Below are positions 8,675 through 15,664 of a DNA stretch of 59,717 bases, piece by piece. The stretch covers positions 1 through 59,717 of the forward strand of contig JAFUDV010000090.1 in the NCBI GenBank assembly GCA_017464245.1, given 5' to 3'. This DNA comes from Bacteroidales bacterium. Its GTDB lineage: Bacteria; Bacteroidota; Bacteroidia; Bacteroidales; UBA932. Below the pieces are notes generated by a model. The model had not been told where the DNA came from. It ran no database searches and saw only the letters and a program-made list of their open reading frames with translations. Position 1 is the first letter of the stretch; every line of letters starts with the position of its first letter. A program made the translations under genes and the position numbers.

Positions 8675-8717
8675 AACATACATCTTATGATGACCTAGGT
8701 GATACGACGTCCGGCTA

Positions 8718-8768
8718 CTACCTTCCCTGGTAATAGTACTTGGAATAACCGAAGCCGTAAAATCGCAT
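8718..8768 (-). CDS. leader peptide of the Phe/Tyr operon attenuator
   Basis: A 16-codon open frame encodes MRFYGFGYSKYYYQGR and ends in two tandem TAG codons (8720..8715). Seven of 16 residues are Phe or Tyr, including Tyr-Tyr-Tyr at codons 11-13. It begins 22 nt after a good -7 box and precedes a terminator directly in front of pheA. The segment CGGTTA within the coding part (8751-8746) can pair with TAGCCG after the stop (8717-8712). That region in turn can pair with the 5' arm of the terminator. This is the classic 1:2, 2:3, 3:4 layout of ribosome-mediated attenuation: shortage of charged tRNA-Tyr (or Phe) would stall the ribosome and allow read-through. Confidence 0.85.
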   Translation of the reverse strand: MRFYGFGYSKYYYQGR

Positions 8769-8790
8769 ATGTCTGTCAGTTCGTTCGGGA

Positions 8791-8798
8791 CAAAGGTA
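8791..8798 (-). promoter_or_regulatory. promoter -7 box of the Phe/Tyr operon
   Basis: TACCTTTG on the minus strand (8798..8791) fits TAnnTTTG. An AT-rich stretch lies upstream. The leader peptide ATG is 22 nt downstream. No exact TTTG is seen at the -33 distance. Confidence 0.7.
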
Positions 8799-8841
8799 AA
8801 TAAATTTTTTTACAATGCAATGCCCCCGGCGAAGGAATTCG

Positions 8842-9408
8842 CTAGACGGTGAGGATTTCCTTCTCCTTGGCCGTGATGACCGCGTCCACGTTCTTGACAT
8901 GCTTGTCGGTCACCTTCTGGAGCTCGTCCTCTCCCTCCTTCTCGCCGTCCTCGGAGAGGCCTTCGTTCTTCTGGGCCTTCTTCAGGGCGTCGATGCCGTC
9001 GCGGCGTGCATTGCGGACGGTCACCTTGGTCGTCTCGCCCTGGGCCTTCGCCTTCTTGATGAGTTCGCGGCGGCGCTCCTCGGTAAGGGCGGGCACCACG
9101 CAGCGGATGATCTCGCCGTTGTTGGACGGGGTGAGGCCCACGTTGGCGTCCAGGATGGCCTTCTCGATCTTGGAAATCATGTTCCGCTCCCAAGGCTGGA
9201 TGGCGATGGTCTTCGCGTCGGGCGTAGTGATGGACGCGACCTGGTTCAGCGGCGTGGCGCTTCCGTAGTAGTCCACCATCACACCGTTGAAGATGGCCGG
9301 CGATGCCTTGCCCACCCGGTAGTTCTTGAGGTCCTCCTCCAGGAAATCCACCGCTTCCTGCATCTTGAGGTCGGCGGCGTCCACAATTTCTTTCGCTCTC
9401 GGTAACAT
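8842..9408 (-). CDS. frr: ribosome recycling factor
   Basis: A 188-residue ribosome recycling factor, which together with EF-G splits the post-termination ribosome. It is recognised by EDLKNYRVGKASPAIFNGV, VDYYGSATPLNQVASI, IQPWERNMISKIEKAI, GLTPSNNGEIIR and the RRRELIKKAKAQGE region with VRNARRDG. The length is that of the family (about 185). It lies downstream of pyrH on the same strand with its own promoter in the 156-bp gap. The stop is TAG. Confidence 0.97.
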   Translation of the reverse strand: MLPRAKEIVDAADLKMQEAVDFLEEDLKNYRVGKASPAIFNGVMVDYYGSATPLNQVASITTPDAKTIAIQPWERNMISKIEKAILDANVGLTPSNNGEIIRCVVPALTEERRRELIKKAKAQGETTKVTVRNARRDGIDALKKAQKNEGLSEDGEKEGEDELQKVTDKHVKNVDAVITAKEKEILTV

Positions 9409-9442
9409 AGTCTTATCGTGTTTTGTTTGTTGTCGTATTTTG

Positions 9443-9450
9443 CAAATATA
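9443..9450 (-). promoter_or_regulatory. frr promoter -7 box
   Basis: TATATTTG on the minus strand at 9450..9443 matches TAnnTTTG and lies 34 nt before the frr start. A GTTGG that could serve as -33 element is at 9477..9473, about 22 nt upstream. Confidence 0.6.
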
Positions 9451-9515
9451 ATGAAAAATCCGGTGACTCCTACCAACTTCCGTACCATCCCGCCGGAAAA
9501 ACGTCGGAACAGGCG

Positions 9516-9542
9516 TCGGAAAATCCCGGGCAATAGCCCGAG
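9516..9542 (-). terminator. putative terminator after pyrH
   Basis: On the minus strand 9542-9536 (CTCGGGC) pairs with 9531-9525 (GCCCGGG) around a 4-nt loop, followed by ATTTT. The T run is short, so termination may be partial. It separates pyrH from the frr promoter. Confidence 0.5.
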
Positions 9543-9564
9543 ACTTTACGGGAGCCCGAAAGCG

Positions 9565-10269
9565 CTACGGGTGCACGAGGGTGCCCACCTTCTCGCCGCG
9601 GATGAGCTTGGTGAGGTTGCCGGTGGCGTTCATGTCGAAGACGATGATGGGCATGTTCCCGTCGGAGCACAGGGCGTAGGCGGTCTGGTCCATCACCTTG
9701 AGGTGCTTGGAAATGGCCTCGTCGAAGGTGAGTTCGTCATATTTCACGGCGGTGGGGTCCTTCTCCGGGTCGGCGGTATATACGCCGTCCACGCGGGTGC
9801 CCTTGAGGAGGGCGTCGGCGCCGATCTCGAGGGCACGGAGGGCCGCTCCGGAGTCGGTGGTGAAGAAGGGGTTTCCGGTGCCGCCGGCGATGAGGGCGAC
9901 GCCGCCGCGTTCGAGCACCTTCACCGCATCGTCCCGCATATAGTATTTTGCGACGGGTTCCATGGGCGTTGCCGTAAACACCTGGGCCTCAACGCCTTCC
10001 TCCTTGATAAACATGGAAAGGGCGAGGGAGTTGATGACGGTGGCGAGCATGCCCATCTTGTCGCCGTCCACGCGGTCGAACCCCTTGCCCACGCCCTGCA
10101 GGCCGCGGAAGATGTTGCCGCCGCCGTTGACGATGGCGACCTGGAGGCCGGCCTTTGCGGCAGCCGCGATTTCCTTTGCATAAGCGGACAGGCTCTCCGT
10201 GTCCAGGCCCTTTCCGGCAGGGCCGCCGAGGCTTTCGCCGCTGAGTTTGAGAAGAACTCTCTTGTACAT
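9565..10269 (-). CDS. pyrH: UMP kinase
   Basis: Phosphorylates UMP to UDP with ATP. It is a 234-residue member of the bacterial amino-acid-kinase-type UMP kinases. It shows LLKLSGESLGG at the N-terminus, VAIVNGGGNIFRG, MGMLATVINSLAL, the GGTGNPFFTTDSGAALRA nucleotide site, LLKGTRVDGVYTADPEKD and VMDQTAYALC. Length and motifs are standard. A TACTTTTG -7 box lies 24 nt upstream at 10301..10294. The pyrH-frr order is common in bacteria and often follows rpsB-tsf; here that group is about 9 kb away. Confidence 0.97.
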   Translation of the reverse strand: MYKRVLLKLSGESLGGPAGKGLDTESLSAYAKEIAAAAKAGLQVAIVNGGGNIFRGLQGVGKGFDRVDGDKMGMLATVINSLALSMFIKEEGVEAQVFTATPMEPVAKYYMRDDAVKVLERGGVALIAGGTGNPFFTTDSGAALRALEIGADALLKGTRVDGVYTADPEKDPTAVKYDELTFDEAISKHLKVMDQTAYALCSDGNMPIIVFDMNATGNLTKLIRGEKVGTLVHP

Positions 10270-10293
10270 GCTGATTCGGTTTTAGATTTGAAA

Positions 10294-10301
10294 CAAAAGT
10301 A
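10294..10301 (-). promoter_or_regulatory. pyrH promoter -7 box
   Basis: TACTTTTG on the minus strand, with TTGC about 19-20 nt upstream (around 10323). The region is shared with the divergent sdhC promoter. Confidence 0.6.
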
Positions 10302-10333
10302 TCGAAATATTATGAATCTTGCAAGAAAGAAGC

Positions 10334-10341
10334 TATATTTG
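10334..10341 (+). promoter_or_regulatory. sdhC promoter -7 box
   Basis: TATATTTG matches the Bacteroidota -7 consensus and lies 35 nt before the sdhC ATG in an AT-rich divergent intergenic region. Confidence 0.65.
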
Positions 10342-10376
10342 CATACTTATTGGACTAACGCAACAACTAACTTATA

Positions 10377-11138
10377 ATGGCTAATTTCCTGACTTCCTCC
10401 ATCGGCAAGAAGTTCATCCAGAGCGTCAGCGGCGCTTTCCTCGTGATCTTCCTGCTCCTGCACGGTACCATTAACTTCTTCTCCGTCATCGACTCGATGC
10501 ACGGTGTCTTCGGCAAGGTGGCCGCCGATGCGGTCCGCTTCTCCGAAGGCGACGGCTGGTTCCAGCTGGGCTGCGACTTCATGTCCACGCCGGTGATCGA
10601 CATCATGGTCCCAATCCTCGCCCTGGGCTTCCTGATCCACATCGTGTACGGCATCTGGCTCTCCGTGGAGAACTACACCAAGCGCGGCGGCATCAAGCGC
10701 TACGAGGTGGCGTCCAAGGCGAAGAACGACAGCTGGTCCGCGAAGAACATGTTCGTCCTGGGCATCATCATCCTGGGCTTCCTTGCGTTCCACCTGACGC
10801 ACTTCTGGGCCAAGATGCAGCTCCGCGAGTTTATGGGCGGCGAAGCCGAAAATCCGTACTACCTGCTGCTGACCACCTTCAAGAACTGGTGGGTCCTCGC
10901 CCTGTACATCGTGTGGTTCTTCTTCATCTGGCTGCACCTCAACCATGGCTTCTGGTCCATGTTCCAGACCATCGGCTGGAACAACAAGAAGTGGCTGAAG
11001 CGCCTCAAGGTCATCGGCATCATCGTGAGCACGCTTGTCATCCTCCTGTTCGTGTGCACCGCGGTCAACGCCTTCGTCGAGGCCAACTTCGTGACCGCCT
11101 CCCATCAGTGGACGGCCCCCCTCCTCGCAAATTTTTAA
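10377..11138 (+). CDS. sdhC: succinate dehydrogenase / fumarate reductase cytochrome b subunit
   Basis: The 253-residue membrane anchor of a succinate:quinone oxidoreductase. Five hydrophobic segments are visible (about residues 12-35, 70-95, 120-142, 172-192, 210-235). Candidate haem-ligand histidines occur in LLLHGTINFF, FLIHIVYG, FLAFHLTHFW and WLHLNHGFWSMF, as in the single-polypeptide di-haem (B-type) anchors of Bacteroidota and Wolinella. Known family members stand directly before sdhA and sdhB. Here the next gene downstream is a tryptophan synthase with its own promoter, so the catalytic subunits are missing from this locus. Quinol:fumarate reduction is the usual role in anaerobic Bacteroidales. 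Confidence 0.9.
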   Translation: MANFLTSSIGKKFIQSVSGAFLVIFLLLHGTINFFSVIDSMHGVFGKVAADAVRFSEGDGWFQLGCDFMSTPVIDIMVPILALGFLIHIVYGIWLSVENYTKRGGIKRYEVASKAKNDSWSAKNMFVLGIIILGFLAFHLTHFWAKMQLREFMGGEAENPYYLLLTTFKNWWVLALYIVWFFFIWLHLNHGFWSMFQTIGWNNKKWLKRLKVIGIIVSTLVILLFVCTAVNAFVEANFVTASHQWTAPLLANF

Positions 11139-11146
11139 GATTTTTC

Positions 11147-11177
11147 TTGGAAGTTAAATTTTTTATAAACATCTTTG
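11147..11177 (+). promoter_or_regulatory. promoter of the trp attenuator and trpB
   Basis: TTGG at 11147-11150 and CATCTTTG at 11170-11177 are separated by 19 nt, a near-consensus Bacteroidota promoter with one mismatch in the -7 box. It stands between sdhC and the Trp leader peptide, whose ATG is 7 nt downstream, so the leader mRNA has almost no 5' untranslated region. Confidence 0.65.
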
Positions 11178-11184
11178 CAACAAG

Positions 11185-11241
11185 ATGAGAACGATGATGG
11201 TCAACAACTTCTGGTGGCGCGCTTGCAATTCCGCATTGTAA
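11185..11241 (+). CDS. trpL: Trp leader peptide of the trpB attenuator
   Basis: An 18-codon frame encodes MRTMMVNNFWWRACNSAL and stops with TAA at 11239-11241. Two adjacent Trp codons (11212-11217) in so short a peptide, in front of a tryptophan synthase gene, are diagnostic of trp attenuation. CTTGCA (11222-11227) can pair with TGTAAG (11237-11242). The longer TGTAAGTC (11237-11244) is exactly complementary to GACTTACA (11288-11295) in the terminator. A ribosome stalled at the Trp codons would leave 11237-11244 free to block the terminator. Confidence 0.88.
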   Translation: MRTMMVNNFWWRACNSAL

Positions 11242-11278
11242 GTCGCATCGCCGCAGGTATAGGAGACCATAAAGATAG

Positions 11279-11309
11279 AGGCACGCTGACTTACAGCGTG
11301 CCTTTTTTT
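11279..11309 (+). terminator. trp attenuator terminator
   Basis: A perfect 10-bp stem, 11279-11288 with 11294-11303 (GGCACGCTG / CAGCGTGCC plus an A-T pair), a 5-nt loop, then a run of seven T at 11303-11309. It lies 35 nt before the trpB ATG, so it is conditional. Its loop and inner arm overlap the antiterminator segment 11288-11295. Confidence 0.88.
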
Positions 11310-11344
11310 GTGAAACAATGTCAAACACTTAACAAATAAACATC

Positions 11345-12709
11345 ATGAGACAGAAAAAGTACCTGCTCCCGGAGTCCGAGATTCCGACCCATTTCTTCAA
11401 CATCCAGGCGGTCATGCCCAACAAGCCCCTGCCGTTCCTGAACCCCGCCACCAAGGAGCCCCTGAAGCCCGAGGACCTGTACCCCGTCTTCGTGGAGGAG
11501 TGCGCCCGCCAGGAACTCAACCAGACGGACGAATGGATCCCCATCCCGGAGGCCGTCCGCGAGCAGTACGCCGCCTACCGCTGCACCCCGCTCGTGCGTG
11601 CCTATGAACTGGAGGAAGCCCTCGGCACCCCGGCCCACATTTACTTCAAGAACGAGTCCGTCTCTCCCGCGGGCAGCCACAAGCTGAACTCCGCCCTGGC
11701 CCAGGCCTACTATGCCAAGCAGCAGGGAATCACCAACATCACCACCGAGACCGGTGCCGGCCAATGGGGCGGAGCCCTGAGTTATGCGGCCAAGAAATTC
11801 GGCCTGGACTGCGCCGTGTACATGGTGAAGGTGAGCTACAACCAGAAGCCTTACCGCCGGAGCATCATGCAGACCTTCGGAGCCGCCATCACCCCTTCCC
11901 CGTCCATGTCCACCCGGGCCGGCAAGGACATCCTCACCGTGAACCCCAACGACCAGGGATCCCTGGGCAGCGCAATCTCCGAGGCCATCGAGCTGGCCGT
12001 CACTACGCCCAACTGCAAGTACACCCTGGGCTCCGTGCTCAACCACGTGTGCCTGCACCAGACCGTCATCGGCCTGGAGGCCGAGAAGCAGATGGCCCTC
12101 GCCGGCGAGTATCCCGACATCGTGATCGCCTGCTTCGGCGGCGGTTCCAACTTCTCCGGCATCGCCTACCCGTTCATGCGCCACAATATCCAGGACGGCA
12201 AGAAGACCCGTTTCATCGCCGCCGAACCGGCCAGCTGCCCCAAACTCACCCGCGGCAAGTTCGAGTACGACTTCGGTGACGAGGCCGGCATGACCCCGCT
12301 CCTGCCGATGTACACCCTCGGACACACCTTCAAGCCCGCGACCATCCACGCCGGCGGCCTCCGCTACCACGGTGCGGGCGTGATCATGTCCCAGCTCATG
12401 AAGGACGGCTTCATGGAAGCCATCGACCTGGACCAGACCGAGACTTTCAAGGCCGGCGTCCTGTTCGCCCAGACCGAGGGCATCATCCCCGCTCCGGAAA
12501 GCTGCCATGCCATCGCCGCCACTATCCGCGAGGCCCTCAGGTGCAAGGAGACCGGCGAGCAGAAGACCATCCTGTTCAACCTCTCCGGCCACGGCTTCGT
12601 GGACATGAGCGCCTACGACCAGTACATCTCCGGCGAACTGCAGGACTACCACCTGAGCGACGAGGAGCTCGCCAAGTACATCAAGAGCGCCGACGCCCTG
12701 AACCAGTAG
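11345..12709 (+). CDS. trpB: tryptophan synthase beta chain, TrpB2 type
   Basis: A 454-residue PLP enzyme that joins indole and serine to make tryptophan. It is the longer TrpB2 class, with an extended N-terminus and PAGSHKLNSALAQAYYAK (the Schiff-base Lys), TETGAGQWGGALSYAAKKF, VNPNDQGSLGSAISEA, ACFGGGSNFSG (phosphate-binding Gly/Ser loop) and EGIIPAPESCHA. TrpB2 enzymes are usually not partnered with TrpA and are proposed to salvage indole or replace TrpB1; no trpA is nearby. Regulation by the Trp attenuator just upstream (11147-11309) argues that it serves tryptophan synthesis here. A strong bidirectional terminator follows at 12778-12809. Confidence 0.94.
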   Translation: MRQKKYLLPESEIPTHFFNIQAVMPNKPLPFLNPATKEPLKPEDLYPVFVEECARQELNQTDEWIPIPEAVREQYAAYRCTPLVRAYELEEALGTPAHIYFKNESVSPAGSHKLNSALAQAYYAKQQGITNITTETGAGQWGGALSYAAKKFGLDCAVYMVKVSYNQKPYRRSIMQTFGAAITPSPSMSTRAGKDILTVNPNDQGSLGSAISEAIELAVTTPNCKYTLGSVLNHVCLHQTVIGLEAEKQMALAGEYPDIVIACFGGGSNFSGIAYPFMRHNIQDGKKTRFIAAEPASCPKLTRGKFEYDFGDEAGMTPLLPMYTLGHTFKPATIHAGGLRYHGAGVIMSQLMKDGFMEAIDLDQTETFKAGVLFAQTEGIIPAPESCHAIAATIREALRCKETGEQKTILFNLSGHGFVDMSAYDQYISGELQDYHLSDEELAKYIKSADALNQ

Positions 12710-12777
12710 CCCGTCCGGACGGCCTCCGCTTCCGATGACCGTCGAATGGAAGCGCGTGACCGTCAGCGCTTTACGAA

Positions 12778-12809
12778 AAAGTACCCGGGAAAAATCTCCC
12801 GGGTACTTT
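12778..12809. terminator. bidirectional terminator between trpB and the aminopeptidase gene
   Basis: A perfect 12-bp stem, 12778-12789 (AAAGTACCCGGG) with 12798-12809, around an 8-nt loop, with A/T flanks suited to termination in both directions between converging genes. A further 13-bp inverted repeat (12740-12752 and 12835-12847) encloses it. Confidence 0.85.
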
Positions 12810-12881
12810 CATTTAACGCATTTACTTACAGCCACTTCCATTCGACGCACCGGAGAAAGCCGGACGCGCTCCACGCAGGCC

Positions 12882-14684
12882 TTACATCGGCAGGGTCTTT
12901 TCGCGCAGCCAGGCGGCGATTTCCGCGGGGAGGCGGGGGCTGAGCATGCGGTACACGTGCTCGTTGTAGGCGTTGAGCCAGGCGATCTCGTCCGGGGTCA
13001 TCAGATCACGGACGAGGACGGAGGTGTCATAGTGGCACAGGGTGACGGGCTCGAAGGAATACCAGGTGCCGAAGTCGTTGGTGCCGTCCTCGCGGACCAG
13101 CACGACATTCTCATGGCGTACGCCGTGCATCCCCTCGCGGTACAGGCCCGGTTCGATGGTGTTGATGATACCCGGCACGTATGGATAGGCATTGAAGTTC
13201 TGCCGGAACTCCTGCGGCCCTTCATGGACATTGAGGAAGAATCCCACGCCGTGACCGGTGCCGTGGCCGAAGTTGCGCTTGCTCTGCCAGAGGGCGTTGC
13301 GGGCAAGGATGTCCAGGTGGCAGCCGCAGGTTCCCTTGGGGAACACGGCCATGGACAGGTCGATGTGGCATTTCATCACGAGGGTGTAGTCCTCCTTTTC
13401 CAGCGCGGTGCACGGGCCCATGGGCACGGTCCGGGTGATGTCCGTGGTGCCGAAGAGGTACTGCCCGCCGGAGTCACAGAGGTACAGTCCGCGCGGCTCC
13501 AGGACCGGCGCGTTCTCGTGCGGGGTCACATAGTGCGGCAGGGCCGCGCCGGGACCATAGGCCGATATCGTCTCGAAACTGTCGCCCCGGTAGCCCGGGA
13601 TCTCGGCCCGGAGGGACTGCAGCTTGCAGGCGGCCTGCCATTCGTCCACCCTTCCGGCCTGGCCTTCCAGCCAGTAGAGGAACTTCTCCACGGCGAGGCC
13701 GTCCTCCAGGTGCGCCTCCCGCATCCCTTCGATCTCCACGGCGTTCTTCACGGATTTCCGGAGCGGGACGGGAGACAGGCCTTCCACCACGTCGTAATCG
13801 CCTTCCGACAGGGATTCGCGGATATGGATGTTCAGGGTACCCGGGTCCACGAAGATCCGGTCCACCTCGTTATGGACATAGGTGGACAGGGCCAGGACGG
13901 CCTCCTCGTAGTCGCAGATCACGATCTCGTCGGCCGACAGTTCGTCGAAGCTCGCCTGCGTCTCCTCGTCGGGGACGGCGAAGGCGTTCTTGCGCACGAA
14001 CCAGTACACCCGGTCCATGGTCACCAGCAGATAGGAGATCACCACCGGGTTGTATTCCACGTCGGAACCGCGGACATTCAGCAGCCAGGCGATCTCGTCC
14101 AGGGCCGTCAGGAAACAGGCGTCCACCCCCTGGAGGATCATCCACTTACGGAGCCAGTGGACCTTGGACTCCCGGGACTCGCCCGTCAAGTCCTCCCCCA
14201 GCGTGATGACCGGGGTCGATGGAATCGCGGGGCGGTCCACCCACAGGGGCGACAGCAGGTCCGGCACGGAAACGATGGTCACGGGCACGTCGAACGCCTG
14301 CCGGAGCGTCGCCATCGCCGCCACGGTCTGGCACAGGCCGTCCACGGCGACGACCGGCTCCGCAAAGCCCCGGGACGCGAGCCACTGGGGAATCGGAACC
14401 TGCTCGGGCACCCGCATCTTGTGCAGCTCGATTCCGGTCCCGGCGAGCTGTTTCACGGCCTGGATGAAATAGCGCGTGTCGGTCCACAGGCCGGCATGGT
14501 CCAGGGTGATGCACAGGTCCCCCGCCTCGCCGGTGAAACCGGACACCCATTCGACCTGCTTCCACCGGCGGGCCGGATACTCGCTGGCATGGGGATCGCT
14601 CCCCGTCAGGATCACCGCGTCCCAGCCTCTTTCCCGCATCATGGAGCGGATGGCTTCCACGCGGGCTGCAAAGATGTTTTCCAT
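12882..14684 (-). CDS. M24 family Xaa-Pro aminopeptidase
   Basis: A 600-residue metallopeptidase that removes N-terminal residues before proline. The first about 300 residues hold two creatinase-like N-terminal domains (MRERGWDAVILTGSDPHASE; WVSGFTGEAGDLCITLDHAGLWTDTRYFIQA). The C-terminal pita-bread domain shows the metal ligands: the two Asp in LCDSGGQYLFGTTDITRT, His in FGHGTGHGVGFFLNVHEGP, Glu in NTIEPGLYREG and Glu in RHENVVLV. The frame is open to a GTG at 14708, but that codon begins inside the -7 box, so the ATG at 14684 is chosen. It is transcribed from a promoter back to back with that of the next gene. No signal peptide is seen, so it is probably cytoplasmic. Confidence 0.92.
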   Translation of the reverse strand: MENIFAARVEAIRSMMRERGWDAVILTGSDPHASEYPARRWKQVEWVSGFTGEAGDLCITLDHAGLWTDTRYFIQAVKQLAGTGIELHKMRVPEQVPIPQWLASRGFAEPVVAVDGLCQTVAAMATLRQAFDVPVTIVSVPDLLSPLWVDRPAIPSTPVITLGEDLTGESRESKVHWLRKWMILQGVDACFLTALDEIAWLLNVRGSDVEYNPVVISYLLVTMDRVYWFVRKNAFAVPDEETQASFDELSADEIVICDYEEAVLALSTYVHNEVDRIFVDPGTLNIHIRESLSEGDYDVVEGLSPVPLRKSVKNAVEIEGMREAHLEDGLAVEKFLYWLEGQAGRVDEWQAACKLQSLRAEIPGYRGDSFETISAYGPGAALPHYVTPHENAPVLEPRGLYLCDSGGQYLFGTTDITRTVPMGPCTALEKEDYTLVMKCHIDLSMAVFPKGTCGCHLDILARNALWQSKRNFGHGTGHGVGFFLNVHEGPQEFRQNFNAYPYVPGIINTIEPGLYREGMHGVRHENVVLVREDGTNDFGTWYSFEPVTLCHYDTSVLVRDLMTPDEIAWLNAYNEHVYRMLSPRLPAEIAAWLREKTLPM

Positions 14685-14707
14685 GGTACGATTGTTGACA
14701 ATTTTCA

Positions 14708-14725
14708 CAAATATAAATATATTTG
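14708..14725. promoter_or_regulatory. back-to-back -7 boxes of two divergent genes
   Basis: TATATTTG on the minus strand at 14715..14708 serves the aminopeptidase gene (ATG at 14684). TATATTTG on the plus strand at 14718-14725 serves the coiled-coil protein gene (ATG at 14749). Only 2 bp separate the two boxes, so the two transcription complexes would exclude each other. Confidence 0.65.
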
Positions 14726-14748
14726 CAGATATTTAAAACGAAAATACG

Positions 14749-15663
14749 ATGACTGAAGACCCCCTCGAAAGAATCGAGCGCGAAGAGCGCGAGAAGAAAA
14801 GCCGTAACAACGGCCTGCGGACGACCGCGATCGTCCTCGCCGTCGCCGCCGTGGCCCTGGCCGGCGCCCTGGCCTGGATCTGGAGCCAGAAGAGTTCGCT
14901 CGTCAGCGAGCTCGAAGGCGAGAAGGCGGAACTCACGGAGCAGCTCCTGAACCTGCAGAACGACTTCGAGAACCTGAATTCCGACTACGAGAACATCAAC
15001 AGCCAGCTGGACACCTCCCGCGAGCAGGTGGCCCTCCTCATCGACAAGCTCTCGAAGACCGAGGCCACGAACCGCGCCAAGATCCGCCAGTATGAGAAGG
15101 AGCTGGGCACCCTGCGCTCCATCATGCGCGGCTACATCGTCCAGATTGACTCCCTGAACACCCTGAACAAGAAACTCACGGCCGATGCCGCCGCCGCCCG
15201 CCGGGAGGCCGCCGAGAGCCGCCAGGCCAATGAGAACCTCACCCGCCAGGTGGAGAATCTCTCCGGACAGGTGGCCGCCGGAGCCGTCATCAAGGCCCGC
15301 GGCCTGCACGCCGTCGCCTACAACGGTTCCGACAAGGCGACCGACCGCTCCAGCCGCGTGAAATACCTCGTCGCGACGCTCTCCCTCGTGGAGAACGAGA
15401 TCGCCGAACGGGGCCCGGTCCGCGTGTATGTCCGGGTCAAGGATCCGAACGGCGTCCTGCTCCTGAACAGCGCCTCCACCGATTTCACCGCCGGCGGCGA
15501 AACCCTGACCGCCTCCGCCTCCCGTGAGGTGGACTACGAAGGCCAGGAAGTGGAGATGAGCATCTACGTCAAGGACATGGGCGAGTTCGTCAAGGGCATC
15601 TACACGGTCGAGGCCTACACCACCCGCGGCCTGCTGGGCCGGACGGAACTGATGCTCCGGTAA
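14749..15663 (+). CDS. single-pass membrane protein with coiled coil, function unknown
   Basis: A 304-residue protein. Residues 1-22 are charged and cytoplasmic; 23-45 (TTAIVLAVAAVALAGALAWI) are one transmembrane helix. Residues about 48-185 form a long coiled coil rich in Glu, Leu, Asn and Gln (LEGEKAELTEQLLNLQNDFE and following). The C-terminal 110 residues (from AAGAVIKARGLHAVAYNGSD) look like a compact beta-rich domain. Similar proteins occur in other Bacteroidota as far as I recall, without assigned function. A role at the cell envelope is inference. It ends 1 bp before hemW and is probably cotranscribed with it. Confidence 0.8.
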   Translation: MTEDPLERIEREEREKKSRNNGLRTTAIVLAVAAVALAGALAWIWSQKSSLVSELEGEKAELTEQLLNLQNDFENLNSDYENINSQLDTSREQVALLIDKLSKTEATNRAKIRQYEKELGTLRSIMRGYIVQIDSLNTLNKKLTADAAAARREAAESRQANENLTRQVENLSGQVAAGAVIKARGLHAVAYNGSDKATDRSSRVKYLVATLSLVENEIAERGPVRVYVRVKDPNGVLLLNSASTDFTAGGETLTASASREVDYEGQEVEMSIYVKDMGEFVKGIYTVEAYTTRGLLGRTELMLR

Positions 15664-15664
15664 C

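Noticed and set aside
14685-14708. Upstream GTG start for the M24 aminopeptidase (eight extra residues)
   Set aside because: The GTG begins inside the -7 box, so it would not be transcribed.
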